DNA of 64,000 bases, taken from the NCBI RefSeq assembly GCF_051106095.1, contig NC_135794.1, positions 24,492,747 through 24,556,746 on the forward strand, read 5' to 3'. Shown piece by piece: positions 31,454 through 45,936 of the stretch. Every line of letters starts with the position of its first letter. Positions within the stretch are counted from its first letter, which is position 1. The notes under the pieces are model-generated. The model did no database searches. It was not told the origin of the DNA and saw only the letters and a list, made by a program, of their open reading frames with translations. Source of the DNA: Pogona vitticeps. Taxonomy: Eukaryota; Chordata; Lepidosauria; Squamata; Agamidae. The position numbers and the translations under genes were made by a program.

Positions 31454-34400
31454 GTAAACATTAAGATGTGACCATATCTCAGGGTCTTAATCTCCCCCCC
31501 ACTCCAGATTTCTCTTACAATGGAAACGGTGGCTTGTTCAAATGCTGAGAACCACATTGGAAATGAATCTTGAGCTGGAAGCTTGTGACTTAAATGTGGC
31601 CAGTGTAGCCTTATGTTTATAGCATAAGCACACCCTTTTTGAATCTGCTGTTTCTTGTTAGGCGCAGACTGCGTAAAGGAGCAGGCAACTCGTCTGTGTG
31701 ATGTTGTAACAGTCCAGGGACTTCTGGGCGGTTATTATTTTTAAGCCCAGCTTCTTCAGTCTTTGTGGGTTTTGGTTATTGTTTATTTTCAGTGAATCTT
31801 TAATTTCGCTCCATTTGGTGGTCTAATCTTTTATTCCATCTTGTTGCCGCACCTGCAGTACTGTTAACAGACTCTGAATGCTTTCCCTGTCTTAATTACG
31901 CTGTCCCAATTTGGAGAATTTGGTCATCATTTCTTTCAAGAGTAATCTCTAGCTCCTTCTTTTTAAAGCCTAATGCCTTGGTGTTGGGAAGAAAGATTTC
32001 TGATGACATCATAATCTCCTGAGTCTCCCATGACGTCACCCAAGCAGCTTCTTACTCATGTAGCTGCTTTCTTACAAAAAATACACCTTAAAATAAAGTG
32101 CCTATGTCATTTGTTGTGTCTAAGGCTTCTGTCTTTGTTGGGAGTCAGCCGTTGTAGCAGGAGTCTGGATTATGCTTCTTGTCTGCAGTATAAGGGAATG
32201 TGGGTGCTCCTTTCCAGAGTGAAGAGAGATTGTCTGATCTTCTGCCCAGCACTTCACTATGTACTTTTTGTAAGGTCAGATTTATTCTGGTATGCAAAGA
32301 AGAATTTGAGGTTGCTAGTTTCACTTTTTATTTGTTCTGCAGAATGTTGACAGTTTCCTAGCTTGTTCGGAATGCTAACCATAAAAAGGAGTTGATGATG
32401 TGTTGTCTGTAGAGTTTGAGCTCTCCAAGAACTTTTAAGAGGGCAGCCTTTAATTATACTTTGCTGTATCAGTTTTAATTTAGAATTCCAAGATGTTCTT
32501 AACTGCTTTGCCAAAAAAGCAGAAGTGTAGTTTTGCTGGTGGTTTGGACCAGCTTTATGGGTACCATTCACCTTTTTCGGTGATACAGTAATAGCTGTGT
32601 TCTAAATGAGATAGTGTTTTCCTGCTATTTGTCCGTCTTTCTATTTGGAAGCTATTGTTTCTGCTCCAGTTAGCAAAATATGCATAGGCTTTGTTAGTAT
32701 GGAAAAGAAAGTTTGAGTGCCAAGCCCAGATGCAATAACTGCTCATGTTGCTATGTGTAGTTTTCTAGTAACCTTCTGAGAAAAAGAAAATGTACTGCAC
32801 AGATGTGTCAGTTGGAATCCATTCTGTGTACCAGAACCTCACTGAAGGTTTGGAAGAACAGGTACACTCTATACAGGCTTCCTTGCTCCAAGTAAGTAAA
32901 CAAGGCTTTCTTTTTTAAAAAAAAATGTAGCTGCTGAACAGCAATTGCTGTAGAAAGGGATTGTCGCTGAAATATTAAAGACTGGGGTGAGCTGGTGTTC
33001 TGAGAGATGTCAAAAGGTGTGCTATCTTTCCCAAAAAGCTTTTGGTCCTGCGGGGATTCACACAATATATCCATCCTGCTGCTTTGCTTTGAAAAAGACA
33101 CCAGCTTAAACAAACGCAGCCTTCCTTCGCTATGTGATTTTGGTGGGCGTAGCAAATGTCATGTTGTTGGCATCTTTTCTGGTTTTGAAAGAGAATTAGG
33201 ATGACTGCCTCTCATCCCAAATTACCGCAAGCGCCTCTGTAGGCCAGTGTCGTAGCATGATCAATATAATGTTTGCAACATTTCCCCATTAATAGAGAGC
33301 AGAATGAATAGCCTTTGCCCATGAAGATTTTTCTTGCCTCATAGGACTTGAGGAGGGGAATAGAGAGTGTGTGCGTCTAAGTGAAAAGGCGTGGCTGCAA
33401 CCCTGTGTTTTGGAACTGGGCACAAGGGGAACGTCTGGTAGACGAAGGGAGTGGAGATCTCATGTTGGGTGACCGGCCAGTCATCCTTATTTTCAAGAAT
33501 GAACTTGATAAGTAGAGGAGATGGCCTGAAAAGCGCAACCTTCTGGCTCAAGAGAGATTGCTGATGTGGTGCTTGGCGTTGATCTTTCTGGTTTTGCCAG
33601 CTGGGCCAAAACCTGCCCTTCAGAGGCATAGGGAGTGTCCCCTGCACAGCAGTGAAACGGACATGGCCGTGTCATGACTCCCTTTCTTTCTCTTGCGCCT
33701 GCAGGATCTGTGAGGAGAATGCTCTTTACTTTTTGGCAGAAATGTGAATGGCGCAAAAGGGGATTCAAGCATCTTTAAACTGTTGGGGTAGCCCCCTGGC
33801 CTTGGCAGGGGTTTGTCAAGCAGTCTAGCCTGCCTTGAACCTCTCTTGGCACAGGCTTCTCGTCTGCAGAGAAGTCTAGGTACTGGCGGATAGAGGGGTG
33901 TTCCTCATTAACATAGCTGTAATATGCTGTCTTTCAGCTGCAGCAGCTGCTGACCGGCCTTCCCCATGATATGCTGGAGGACAGCGGAGATCATCTCTCT
34001 GACTATAGCACACCTGAGGACCATGAACAGTAAGTCGCTTGAGCTTTTTCAGTTTCTTTGCTGCAGTATCTAAAATCTACAACAACTGTATTGCTTACTG
34101 TCATCCATGAAATAGAAGTTAGTCCTTTTTATTTAAAAAAAATCCTTATAATGACATGCAGTATATACATCACAGTTGCATTGCAAATATTAACGTGATT
34201 CCTAACCTCCTGTCTGCTTTCTGAGTAGAGCACATGAACCCTGGGATCAGGAGGCCCCTCGATGGGATGGCCACCCACTTGCAGCAAATCCACAAAGTGT
34301 AAGTTCTCCGGCTACACAGGGAGACTGGAATGGCTTGTTAATATTTGGCCTGGCTATTTCGGACGGGCTTGCAAGGTAGACTAATAAATCCTCCCTCCCT

Positions 34401-36131
34401 CCCTTTTTTGGGGGTGGGGTGGGGTTGGCCTGTTAAAAAAGCAAAATGAAACTTTGGATTGCTGTTTACAGCTTCCAAGTGGCCGTGTTTGGAAAGTTAC
34501 CTTGTAAATTGAGATCTGTGAATTCTGCAAGAACTTGCGACCCTGTGGTCCTGGCATGGCCTTTCTGCGTCGATGCCTGTCTGCAGCGCTCAGAGCGAGC
34601 GGCTCGCTATTTATGTCCCCGCCCTCTGTCCGCTGCTGTCCTGACCCCTTTTCCCATCACCTTCTTTCTCATACATGGTGTCTTAGAAATCCTTTATTAA
34701 TGCCAGTCAAACAAGTGTTATTTCAACTGGCCCCCTGTGTTGCATATAACGCTCAGTGACGTTAACTTTAACCCTTGGCAGGATTATGAACAAGGTCAGG
34801 ATATGTACGTGGAACGTTACCTTTACGATCAAGGGAACCTCCAAGGGGAGATGCACGCCAGTGACTGGCCTGACCATCCTAATGAAGGTGAAGATAGAAG
34901 CATGTTTGAGATCTCCGGCGGGGCCAACGAAGAGGACTCCAGTGATGTGTATCTCGGAGGAACTGGGTGTAAAGTGCCCGGCCGCTACCAACAAACCAAC
35001 GTGTATCATCTTCCAGAAGACTTCAGACCTTACACAAATGGCCACCAAGAAGAATTCAGTAACCAGCATGGCAAAAGAATGAACACGGCTGAGACGAAGA
35101 AGGAACACTTGAAGGTACATGGCATGAAACGGTTCTCTTCTGTGGTGTCCAGCTATTTATTTCCCTCCTTGTGTGGCCACGGCGGCTGGTGTTCCAAAAA
35201 AGAATGAACTGTCAGCCGGCCACTTTGGATCAGGCTGTTTCATGGCTATTTTTTTGGGGGGGGGGGAGGTGCAGGTGACACCAGAAACAGTGAAGGTCGG
35301 GTGCAAGGCCTGTTCACAAGGATTCCCCGTTGCAATCCGTAGGTCTTATTTCTTAATAGTTGTTTTCCAGTAAAGGTTTTGGGTCTCTTCGAATCCTGCC
35401 CTTGCAGTTCAAAATATGTGCCACCTACGGGAGGGGCAAACCTATTTAGCAGTCGCCTGTTGTCCTTTAAAACAGCGGTCCCCAACCTTTTTAGGACTGC
35501 AGACTGGCTGAGCCTCTGAAGAAGGTGGGGCACCCCGTGTGCGTGCTCTCAGGTGCATGTGTGCGCTCTCTTGGGCACATGCCCAAAATGGTAGGGGAGC
35601 ATGCTCTCCAGCAGTGCCTCTCCCTCTTTCCTTTAAAGTGCCTGCCTATGACGAGGAGGAAGGGGTGGGGATTTGGTGAAGTTCCTTAGAGTGGAAAGTC
35701 AGCCTTCCAGGGGCTTCTTTTTTTAATACGTGCCAGTGCACTGGAACTCTGGGAGATATATAGGAAGCAGCTCTATTTTTTTTAAAAAAGCTAAGTCTTA
35801 ATGTGTTTATGTTTCAGTTGCAGTTTGGCGCTTCAGAAACAACTGATAATCAGCCTGTGGAGGCTTACAAAGTCATATATAAGCCATATCAGAATAACAT
35901 CCAGCAGCCAGTCACTCTTTCTCCAGATGCAGGAAGAAGAAACGAAGCATTTGAAGAGATGCAGCAAGAATTTCTGGCCACTGGTGAGAGTGAGTGATCG
36001 TCAGGACTTCTAAGAACTTATTTTCTATTCTGTGGCTTTGTGGTGATATTTTTCTGAACCTGGGTCAAAATGGGAGAAGGGATTTCTCCAGAGAGCTAGT
36101 GGGATAATTGGGTGTGATTCCTAGCCTAATT

Positions 36132-36227
<96 letters not shown>

Positions 36228-39200
36228 TAATTTATTGTCATTGTAAGTATATACACAGTATACCATACAACGAAATTCACAGACACCCAGAGACCAGACA
36301 CATGCACACACATAACATTCCCCAAACACTCCCCACCCCCTAGAAGTCCCCCACTAAAAATACAAACATGTACACCTCAAGCCAAGTAACACAGTCCAAC
36401 TAATTAGTCACTACTGGTGGTCTTTAAGCTCATTATTAATTGCAATTATAGCTCTAGGATAAAAACTATTGAGAAAACGTGTGGTCCGAGTCTTAATTGT
36501 TCTATATCTTCTGCCAGACGGTAACAGTTCAAAAAAGTTATAAGCAGGATGGGAAGAGTCTCTCAGGATGCTGTGTGACTTCCTCAGACAGCGGGATGTG
36601 AAGATGTCATCCAGGGTTGGTAGCTGGAGCCCGATGATATTCTGGGCAATTTTAATGGTTCTCTGTAGAGCTTTTTTGTCTGCTACAGAGCTACTCCCAA
36701 ACCATGCCAGAATGCCATAAGTTAGGACACTCTCAATGGTGCTACGGTAGTAGGACAGAAGTAAATGCTGTGATAAATTTAACTTCCCAAGCATTCTCAG
36801 GAAATACAGCCTCTTCTGTGCCTTCTTTATTAGCATGTTGGCATTTATAGTCCATGAGAGGTCCTCTGAGATGTACGTACCCAGAAATTTAAAACTACCA
36901 ACTCTCTCCACTTCCTCACCGTTTATGTACAGTGGTAAATGTACATTTCTCCTCCTCCTAAAATCAATTATGAGTTCTTTAGTTTTTTTGATGTTAAGTG
37001 TGAGATGATTTTCTTTACACCATAGTATCAATCTTTGTACTTCCTTTCTATAAGCAGACTCATTGTTCTTATTTATGAGTCCCACCACTGTCGTATCATC
37101 CGCAAATTTAATAATTGCATTGGTGTTATATAGTGGGGTGCAATCATGTGTGTACAGGGAATAGAGGAAGGGACTTAGCACGCAGCCCTGGGGAGCTCCT
37201 GTACTTAGTACCAGGGTAGAAGAATGGTGGGATCCCATCCTTACTGACTGTGGCCTATCTGTCAGAAAATCCTTTATCCACATGCAGATCTCCTGAGGTA
37301 ATCCCAGGTTGATCATTTTTAAAAACAACCTATTTGGTAGAATGGTGTTAAAAGCAGAGCTATAATCCACAAACAACAGCCTCGCATAAGTTCCCTGTTG
37401 TTCTAAGTGGCTCAATACAGTATGGAGTACGATGGACACAGCATCATCAGTAGATCTATTTCTCCTGTATGCAAATTGCCATGGATCCAAAGAAGGTGGA
37501 AGACTAGCCTTAATGTAATCCAGCACCAATCTCTCAAAACATTTCATAATAACAGATGTTAAAGCTACTGGTCTATAATCATTGGGAGATACCACAGCTG
37601 ACTGCTTCGGGACTGGCACTATAATAGATGTCTTCAGGCAAGTGGGGACAGAACACTGCAACAAGGATAGATTGAAAATATCCGTAAAAACTCCAGCTAA
37701 TTCTGCAGCACAGCCCCTAACAACTCGTCCCATGATTCCATCTGGTCCAGCTGCCTTTCGAATATTAATATTCTGGAAAGCACGTCTCACATCTGAAATC
37801 TGCAGTACTAGTGGTTGTCTGTCGATGGTAGATTCTAGTGATGTATTATGGACAGTAGGTGCTGGAATAATGGTTGTTTCCACCTCAAAACGGCTGAAAA
37901 ATTGATTTAACTGCTCAGCCAAAAAATCACTGCTGCTACACAGACTGTTTTTGTTACTCTGACCAGTGATTTGTCTTAGGCCGTGCCACACTCGGCGAGT
38001 GTCAGAACTTTCAAGGTGTTGTTCAATTCTCTGGCTGTACATAGCTTTGGCATCCCTAATGCCCCTTTTCAGTTTAGCTCTGGCCTCTCTATACTGTAGT
38101 TCATCACCAGAATGAAAAGCAGCATTTCTGGCTTTTAATAAAAGGCGCACTTCTCTATTTAGCCAAGGCTTGTTGTTAGAAAACACTCGTACTTGTCTTG
38201 TTGTAGCAATAACATCGATGCAGCTTTTGATATAAAACAGTACTGTCGAGGCATAAGTATCAATATTGTCCTCCTCAAACAGTGTCCAATCAGTGCTCCT
38301 AAAGCAATCTTGAAGTTGCTCAGTTGCATCCACTGGCCACACTTGTATTTCTCTAATTGATGGTCTGATTCTTTTAACAAGGGGTCTGTACGATGGAATC
38401 AAAAAAAGAGATATATGATCTGACTGTCCCAAGCTAGGCAATGGCTTCGTCTTATATCCATGCATGATGTTACAATATACCTGATCCAAGGTATTTTCCC
38501 CTCTAGTGGGACAGTCCACATACTGATAAAAGTTAGGGAGGACGGTCTTTAAATTGGCTTGATTGAAATCACCTGCTACCACCAGCACTCCATCTGGGTA
38601 GGCCTGCTGCTGTTTGCTGATAGCAGTTAACAAACAACTCAAAGCTGTGGTTGTGTTAGCATCAGGAGGTATATATATTGCCGTTATTATAACAACATTA
38701 AACTCACGAGGCAGGTAAAAGGGGCGGCATTTCACTGCCAAATACTCCAAATCAGGAGAACAGTGAATGTCCATTATTTTAACATCTGTGCTCCAATTAT
38801 CGTTTGTGTAAACACAAACCCCTCCACCTCTGCTCTTCCCAGATTCAATAGACCTGTCTGCTCGATGTACTCTGCGTCCTTGTAGTTCAATTACCTCCCC
38901 TGGGATGGAAGAATCAAGCCATGTCTCTGTAAAGATCATAACACAACAGTCTCGAATATTTTTCTGTAGGGAGATAGTAAGTTCCAACTCCTCAATCTTG
39001 TTGGGTAGAGATCTAACATTTGAGACAAAAAGACTTGGCAATGCAGGCTTGTGAGGATTTTTGCCTAACCTCACTCGTAGACCAGCCCTGCAACCTCTTT
39101 TCTGCTTGCGTTTTCTCCGTGTTCTTTTCTTCCTGACAGGGAGAGCAGGCCGTCTTAAAAGCTCAGCTGGGATGTTGTAAGTTGAGACCCTCGATTCAAA

Positions 39201-42200
39201 GTTGCAACTGTTTCTGCCAATAGATAATAATTCTTGTCGACTGTAAGTTACTTGTGCCTGAGCACGTAGAGTCCATAATAAGGACCGATCTCTGGAATGC
39301 CTAGCCGCTGCAAATACTTGCGCCGCCATCTTGACCAATTTTGTTTCCTTGCATAATTGTTTACCTGTGGGCAAAGATTTCTGTGTCCTCTGGAAGTAGA
39401 ATTCCCAACGTTGGCAGTGAAATCGTTTCCTCGCCCCAGTTCCGTTTAATAAATGAAAAACCGGAAACTTAAAAGGAAAGCGAAAGCTGTGTCGGAGGAT
39501 AAAATATGTAGCAGAAAGCCGAGTGCTTCTAACGAGAAGGAAGTCTGGCCCTCAGAAGTCCTATTAGACCGTTGAGAAAGCATGCATGCATTTTAGTAGA
39601 TGACATTGGAAAGCTATAATCTGAATTGACAGGTTCTTCAGAGAACATGCAGATCCTGCAACTTCAGGTGCTTAATAAAGCAAAAGGAAGGAAACTGGAA
39701 GAGCTTAATCTGCAGCTGGAAGAGAAAGCCCAGCAGATTAGGTATCTGTCTCACCAGCTTGCAATTCTGAAAGGTAAATCTCTCTCTGGTGGAGGGAGGG
39801 CGGAGGGTGGACAGGAGATGTTCCCCCACACCCTTCATTAATGTCCTAAAACGGTCACCCGGGGCTGAGCTCTCGGGTCATCTTGGCATCTGCTATTCCT
39901 CTGGGTATGGCTCTCCGGGGAGTTCGGTGTAGGCTTTCTCTGTGTGTGCAGGAGTGTTTACTGAACAAACCCAATTTGCCGTTGTCCTGCCACTTGTTTT
40001 TGGGTTAAAGACCACAGTGCACTTTGCCACAGAAGGAGTCTAGCAAGGGAAACAAATAAAAAGGAGTGGACGGCTGCCTGTTGTAAAGAGCCAAAGAGAC
40101 ACCCAGCTACGGGCTCTTTTTCCTTTCATTGCCTGCAATATCCTGACACTCCTTGTTTAAAAGTGCTCTAGTCGGGATCTGAAATTTAAGAGTGTGGCCC
40201 AGAGAGAAGTTGTGTGTTTGGTCTCCCCCTGCTGGTCAGGATAACTGTAGTATTCTTTTTGTGCAGGTGAGAGGGAGTTCGTTCTATTTCACAGATTTAT
40301 GGGCCTCGGGTTTACTTTAAACATGGATGAGCATGAGGTTACTATTCCTCAGGAGGTGTGTTCTCTGTCTCCCTTTCACTGCCAAAAAGCTGTAAAGCAT
40401 TAGCTATCAGCAGCATGCTTTATTTCTGAGAGCCGCATTCTAAGGATACCAGTCCGGCGTACACTGTGTCTTAACTGGCGTCCTCAAGAAGATGCTCTGT
40501 ACGGGAGGGAGTGGGTTCTCCTCCATGAAAGCCCATACTGTTTCTGTTTTCATCCAATACGCTAAAATTCTGGAGCTTGGCGAACAGTATATAAAACCAA
40601 CACATTGGACAGATCTACTTCTTCTGCCTCAACCAAAAAAAAAAGTCTGTAGCTGCTTTTTTTAAAAAAAAGAATGCAGTGATTTAAATATATCTTTCTG
40701 TTTTAAAGATGAAAAGGACGGCATGTGTCTTAGCCTGCAGGAAAGTCAGAAGCTGTATCAGAACGGCAAGGAGAAGGAACTTCAGCTTGAAAGCCAAATA
40801 AAAGTGCTTGAAACCCAAATTCAGACCCTGACTGCCAATGAAGAGCAGGTAACGTTATTCTTTTAGTTGACGTCTGAATCCTAAACTCTTTCCAACATAA
40901 AACTTTGAAGATGTGATGTGTGCATTAGACCTTTCTGGTAGCTGTCACGTATAAGACGGGTGGAAGCTCTCAGATTCCAGAGAGTGGGTCATCAAGTTGT
41001 TCTGGGAATGGACCATTTCGGTTGAGGTTTTTTTTTTAATGAGCTAAGGCAAAAAAACGGAAGTGTTCTTCAAAATATATATATATATTTGAAAATTTTC
41101 GTTAGCTGATCAAACAGTCAAAAGTGGCGGAGGTTGCCATGGAAAGCTTGCAGCAGCAGCTCCTGGAACTTCGGAGGTCGGATGCCCTTCAGCGCGCACG
41201 GGAGCAGCACGAGGCCGTGGTGGCCGCCCTCAAGCAGAGATATGAAGAGCAGGCTTCCTCTTTGCAGCAGAAGCTGGATGCGACCCACATGGCACTCCAA
41301 GAGCAGGTCAGATTCTGACCTAGGGCAGGGAGGTGGTTCCGTAAGGCATAGGACTCTGGTGAAATTTTGATTTCCCCATCTGATCAGCTGCTTAGTCCTC
41401 ATGCTCTCTCTTTGGATAGGTCACGGAGCTTCAAAATGCACAGGACCTGTCTAATCACAGAGCTGTCATATTTAGCAAGTGCTGGGGGAAAATGGCTTGC
41501 GTTATCACTATTTTTATTTTAAACTAAAGCAAATGGAGCTAAACCTCTAAAGCCTTCACATTGTTGACTTCCAGGGACAGTTCTTTTAAAGAACATTTTA
41601 TAGTGCTTATAATTATTTTTTAAAATACAGAACAGATTCTTGGCCAGTGAAAACCATCTCTTCCTGCAGCAAATGTTTGAGGTTCTATGTAGGATTTGGA
41701 ACAGCTGTGCATGCTTTTGGGGGGGGGCAGTGGCTAATTAGCCCATGAAAACAGTAGCAGTGACTCCTTCAGCCAGAGCTCTTCTCTGGAGCCGTTCCCC
41801 ATCGCTTTTTCCTTGTCTGTTTTTCCTCCCCACTATTTGAAATCTACTGTAACTATATTACAGATTGCAAGTAGGGTGTGATAGACTGTGGTTTGGAGAA
41901 CCAGGACTCTCAGACCAGTCACTGTCTTTCAGACTGGCCTGCCTCGCAGGGTTGGTGTGATGCTCATGTGTGTTAGAGAAGAGACTTATGTGCTGTCGTC
42001 ACGTCTGAATTGCCCCCAAACCTTTGTGTTTTGTTCTTTTGTTTTGCTTTTAAAAAAAAAACAGGTAGCTCCTACATAAGTAGGAAAAAGTGAGATTAAC
42101 AGCAACGGCAATATTAAACTTAAGTGATAATAAAAATGAATTGTGATATTAATGTTTAAGAGATGACCATGTAAGCTCTCTTTTCTAAAACCAGTGTGTA

Positions 42201-45200
42201 AGTTAGTGCTGCATGTTTTATCAGTCAGAACTGTGTTGCCGTCTAACTGAGCATGTGAAACAACTGGAAAGAACTCTTGAAGAAAGCAGAGTGGAAAAAA
42301 ATGAGATGATCGGTCGCCTCTCGAGAAGCCTCGAAGAAAGCCAAAACCAGTGTGCCAGCCTGCTGCAAACAGGTTGGCCTCCTTCGGCAAAAAGCCTGGG
42401 ACTCTTTAAATGTGGGCAAGAGCATTCGCGTGAAGTGGTGGAGGAGGCGTGAGGCGTGGGGGGGGGGGAGGCCTGCATGGACAAGGTATTTCTTGGCCAG
42501 CAAATCACGATGAGAACGGCTGTCTGTGAGGAAGGTGGTTGCAGTGTGAATAACCTGGTGTTATCCTGGATAACTGACGCCTCGTGCAAAAGATTTTATG
42601 TCACTTTTTGGGTAGGTTGGCAAACGGAAGAGGTAGTTGGACTACAAGCCTAATGTGCTTCATAAATAAAGACAAGGCTCCTGTGAGAAAGGAAATTTGC
42701 AATGGAGGAAACCTTTCTGACACAATAAAATAAATGATAAGGAGTGTGACAGGCAATGCTTTAAGCACCATATATGCCTGGACAAAACTGAGACTGAAGA
42801 ATATTAATTCTTGAACTGCCTCTCTGAGAAATATTAAATAGGCAACTGTATCTGAAGGCATTGTGTTTTTCATTTTAACTTTTTTTTTTTTACTGTTTGA
42901 ATCATTTCTTTTTAACCCATTTAACATGTTAGCCTCACCCACCCAGTTCTTACCACGTAAGCCTAGCCTATCCTGGCATATTTTCACAGTTTCCTTTAGC
43001 TGGGGAGGTGCTAAAGAAAGGCAGACATTTCTCCTGTCTTGTTTACCCACTGTTGCTTTTATTTTAAGGTATAAGCAATAACTGTACAGGGGGAAAATCT
43101 ATCACAAAGTTGTTCTCTTAAACTAAAAACTCGAATGTCTTCCATTTAGCATATAGTCACAATGTTTATATCGTCTTTTAGGCATCTTTAATAGACAAAT
43201 CTATTTGTTTATTTTATTGAATTTCTACCCTGCCCATCTAGACTAAAGATCTACTCTGGGTGGCATTTAAAATCTAGCATTGAAAAAAAATCTAGCTTTA
43301 TAATGCCAAAGTAACTTAATCTATTCATTTCTTGGGAAATAATTCTTTTATGTCCCAAAGTTATTTCCATTTCTCTCCCTACAGGCTTGGTCAATGAGAT
43401 AAACCAGCTGCGCATGCAGCTTCAGCAAGCCCAGTCTGCCCAGTTACTAAGCAGTGAAATGAATAAAGCTTTGCAGGTTGGTCTATCTTTCTGTTGGAGG
43501 ATTTCAAAAGTTCAGCCTTCTTGGGCCAATATAAAAGTGGCAGGAGAATTTCAGAGGAGGAAGTGCCTCCAGCAGAGAACAGGTACCACTGCAAGGCGCT
43601 TCTTTTTACTTCGGCCATATACTCACTCTCTGGAGACTTCCTGATGGGTAGTTGTATTTAGTTGCAATAATGAGACTTCTTAGTACCTTAAAATTTAAGA
43701 GATTTAATGTGGTGTCAGGTCCTTGCACCGCAGAGTCCACCTTAGCAGACAGATGTAGTCATAAGGGAGTTCGGGTGTGTATGTCAATATTGTCTAGACA
43801 TGATAGACTGTATGAACAAGAAGCAACCTGAGCAGGTTTCTTTCCTTAAGAGAAAATCTGTACATAGTTAAGAAAGAGTCGCAGATGTAGTAATGCCTGG
43901 TGCTCCATCATTTCCACAGTGGAACAAGTATGTAGCCTACTGGAGAACTTTGGACCAAAAATCCTGCTGATGGTCAGTGTGAGAGGGATGGGGAAGATAA
44001 TAAACACTCTGAGTGTGTAAGAGGCTTCTACTTTGTAATTTCAGAAATCATCTTGAAAAGCTGCAATTTAAGTACAGTGTACTTGCATTCACAGAATATT
44101 TGTTGTGTTATTCTCAGCCTGATCTAGATTTATTTCTTTGTCTCCATTTTTATTTTGTATATTTTTAGGAGGAACTGAAGGAGCTCAAAGAAGAAATTGC
44201 TCTGTATGAGTCTGCTGAAACACATGGGGTGTTTCTCAATGACCCAGGAGGAGAACTGAATGTAGAAATGACTGATTCGTATGTGGATTTAGGCATTAAA
44301 AAGGTCAACAAGAAAACAGGACTACACAGGTATAGGAAGATAGTCTTGCTAGAGTCCTACTAAAGTAGTTGTGTTTCCTTCTTGAAGGGATAGATTTGTG
44401 GTGCTTTCCCTAATAAGACTGCACACATTTGAAAACAGTGTAAAATCTTCAATTTCTTTTCAGTTGAACTTTCAATATAATGCGTTATAAAGACTATAAG
44501 TGGGTCTCAAGCATACAACTTGAGGCAGCCCACCATACAACTTGAAGTGGTTTGGTGGTATTAAAGAAAATGAAGATCAGATATTGCTTTGTGGGGTTTT
44601 TTAAAAGGTTTTTTAATCCACTTTTTAGAAAAGCCCTAAGTGGTATGCAATAGCATTTCAAAATATACGAAAACAACAATGAAAATGTTGCAGTTCGAAG
44701 AGAGCAGAAGAAATTCCAGATACGTTGCATAGACGGTGGAGGCTATTTCAAGCCAGAGTCGTACTTAAATCATTGGCTTCATGGAAACCAGGCGGGCGGC
44801 GTTAAACGCCCGTTTGATGACAAGTCCGCAGCAGAGCTGTGGCTCTTCCTTGCTGACCTGTTTGGAATGAAAGTGCTGAAACAGGTTATGTGGGCACTTA
44901 AGGTGTAAATCGCCACTCAACTGTACAAAGCTGGAATTAAATGGACTCGTGTGATGACTTAATTTGTGAACTCACCATTTTTCCTTTGACTTGACTAGCC
45001 TACTGCCTTAGTGTCCGTTTTACGCTGCTTTATGGACAATTGTTGAGAGTCATCGAGTTGAAGGGCTAGAGTGAGCCAGTACTCTTATCATTCTTTTGCT
45101 ACCACACCTTCATAAACCTATAGCGTAAATACATCAAGATAAAATTGTATGTTTCATCCTAGACCCACAAGGAACACTTCATATTTGAGATCAACATCTC

Positions 45201-45901
45201 ACCAAATTAATGGAGCTTAAGGTCACTGTCTTAGTAAATAAAATAATACCAAGCTAGGTTGAAAGCTTCAAAGCATTCTAGTGTTTATGTGTTACTGCAA
45301 AGCTAACTCTGATTCACACTTCTTGAAACCCTGAATAGTTCTGTGACGAATAAAGAGCAAGACAGAGGGCTTTCCAGAGACGAGATCATCTTGGACTTGA
45401 AGAATGAAATGAAGCGTTTACTGAGCAGTAACAAAGCAAAGAGGAACCGGGTTTCTCAGTTACAAAGTGACCTTGAAGACTGCCGTCAAACAATAGAAGA
45501 GCTGAAGCAGCAGCTAGTGAAAATGAGTGCGAAGGAGGTGGGTTTGTTTGTTTTGCATGTTTAGAAATGTGCATATGTTTCCTTGTACCTTTCCATGGTT
45601 TATTTATAAACAAAGACTTATCTTTAAAGCTTAAACAAGCCACGTTACTATGCTCAGTAAATATAGAAATGGAAGTGTCCTCTTAGACTTAGATTATGTT
45701 TCCCTGGAGCAATATGCAGTGATGGACTTCCTCCCGAAGTCTCCCTTGGAGGCCAAGAGTTCACGCCTTTCTGAAATAGATGGCGTCGTAGTGTATCCAT
45801 TCTGACTAACACAGCCAGAATCGTTTGTCTGATTTTCACTGTCTCTCACAAACGGGTTTTGTTCCACTTCATATTGGGACATGCACCATTCAGCTAACCA
45901 T

Positions 45902-45936
<35 letters not shown>

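Noticed and set aside
41133-41146. Second X-box-like string GTTGCCATGGAAAG
   Set aside because: It lies inside CEP152 coding exon 8, encodes VAMES in frame, and mismatches the last base; coincidence is more likely.
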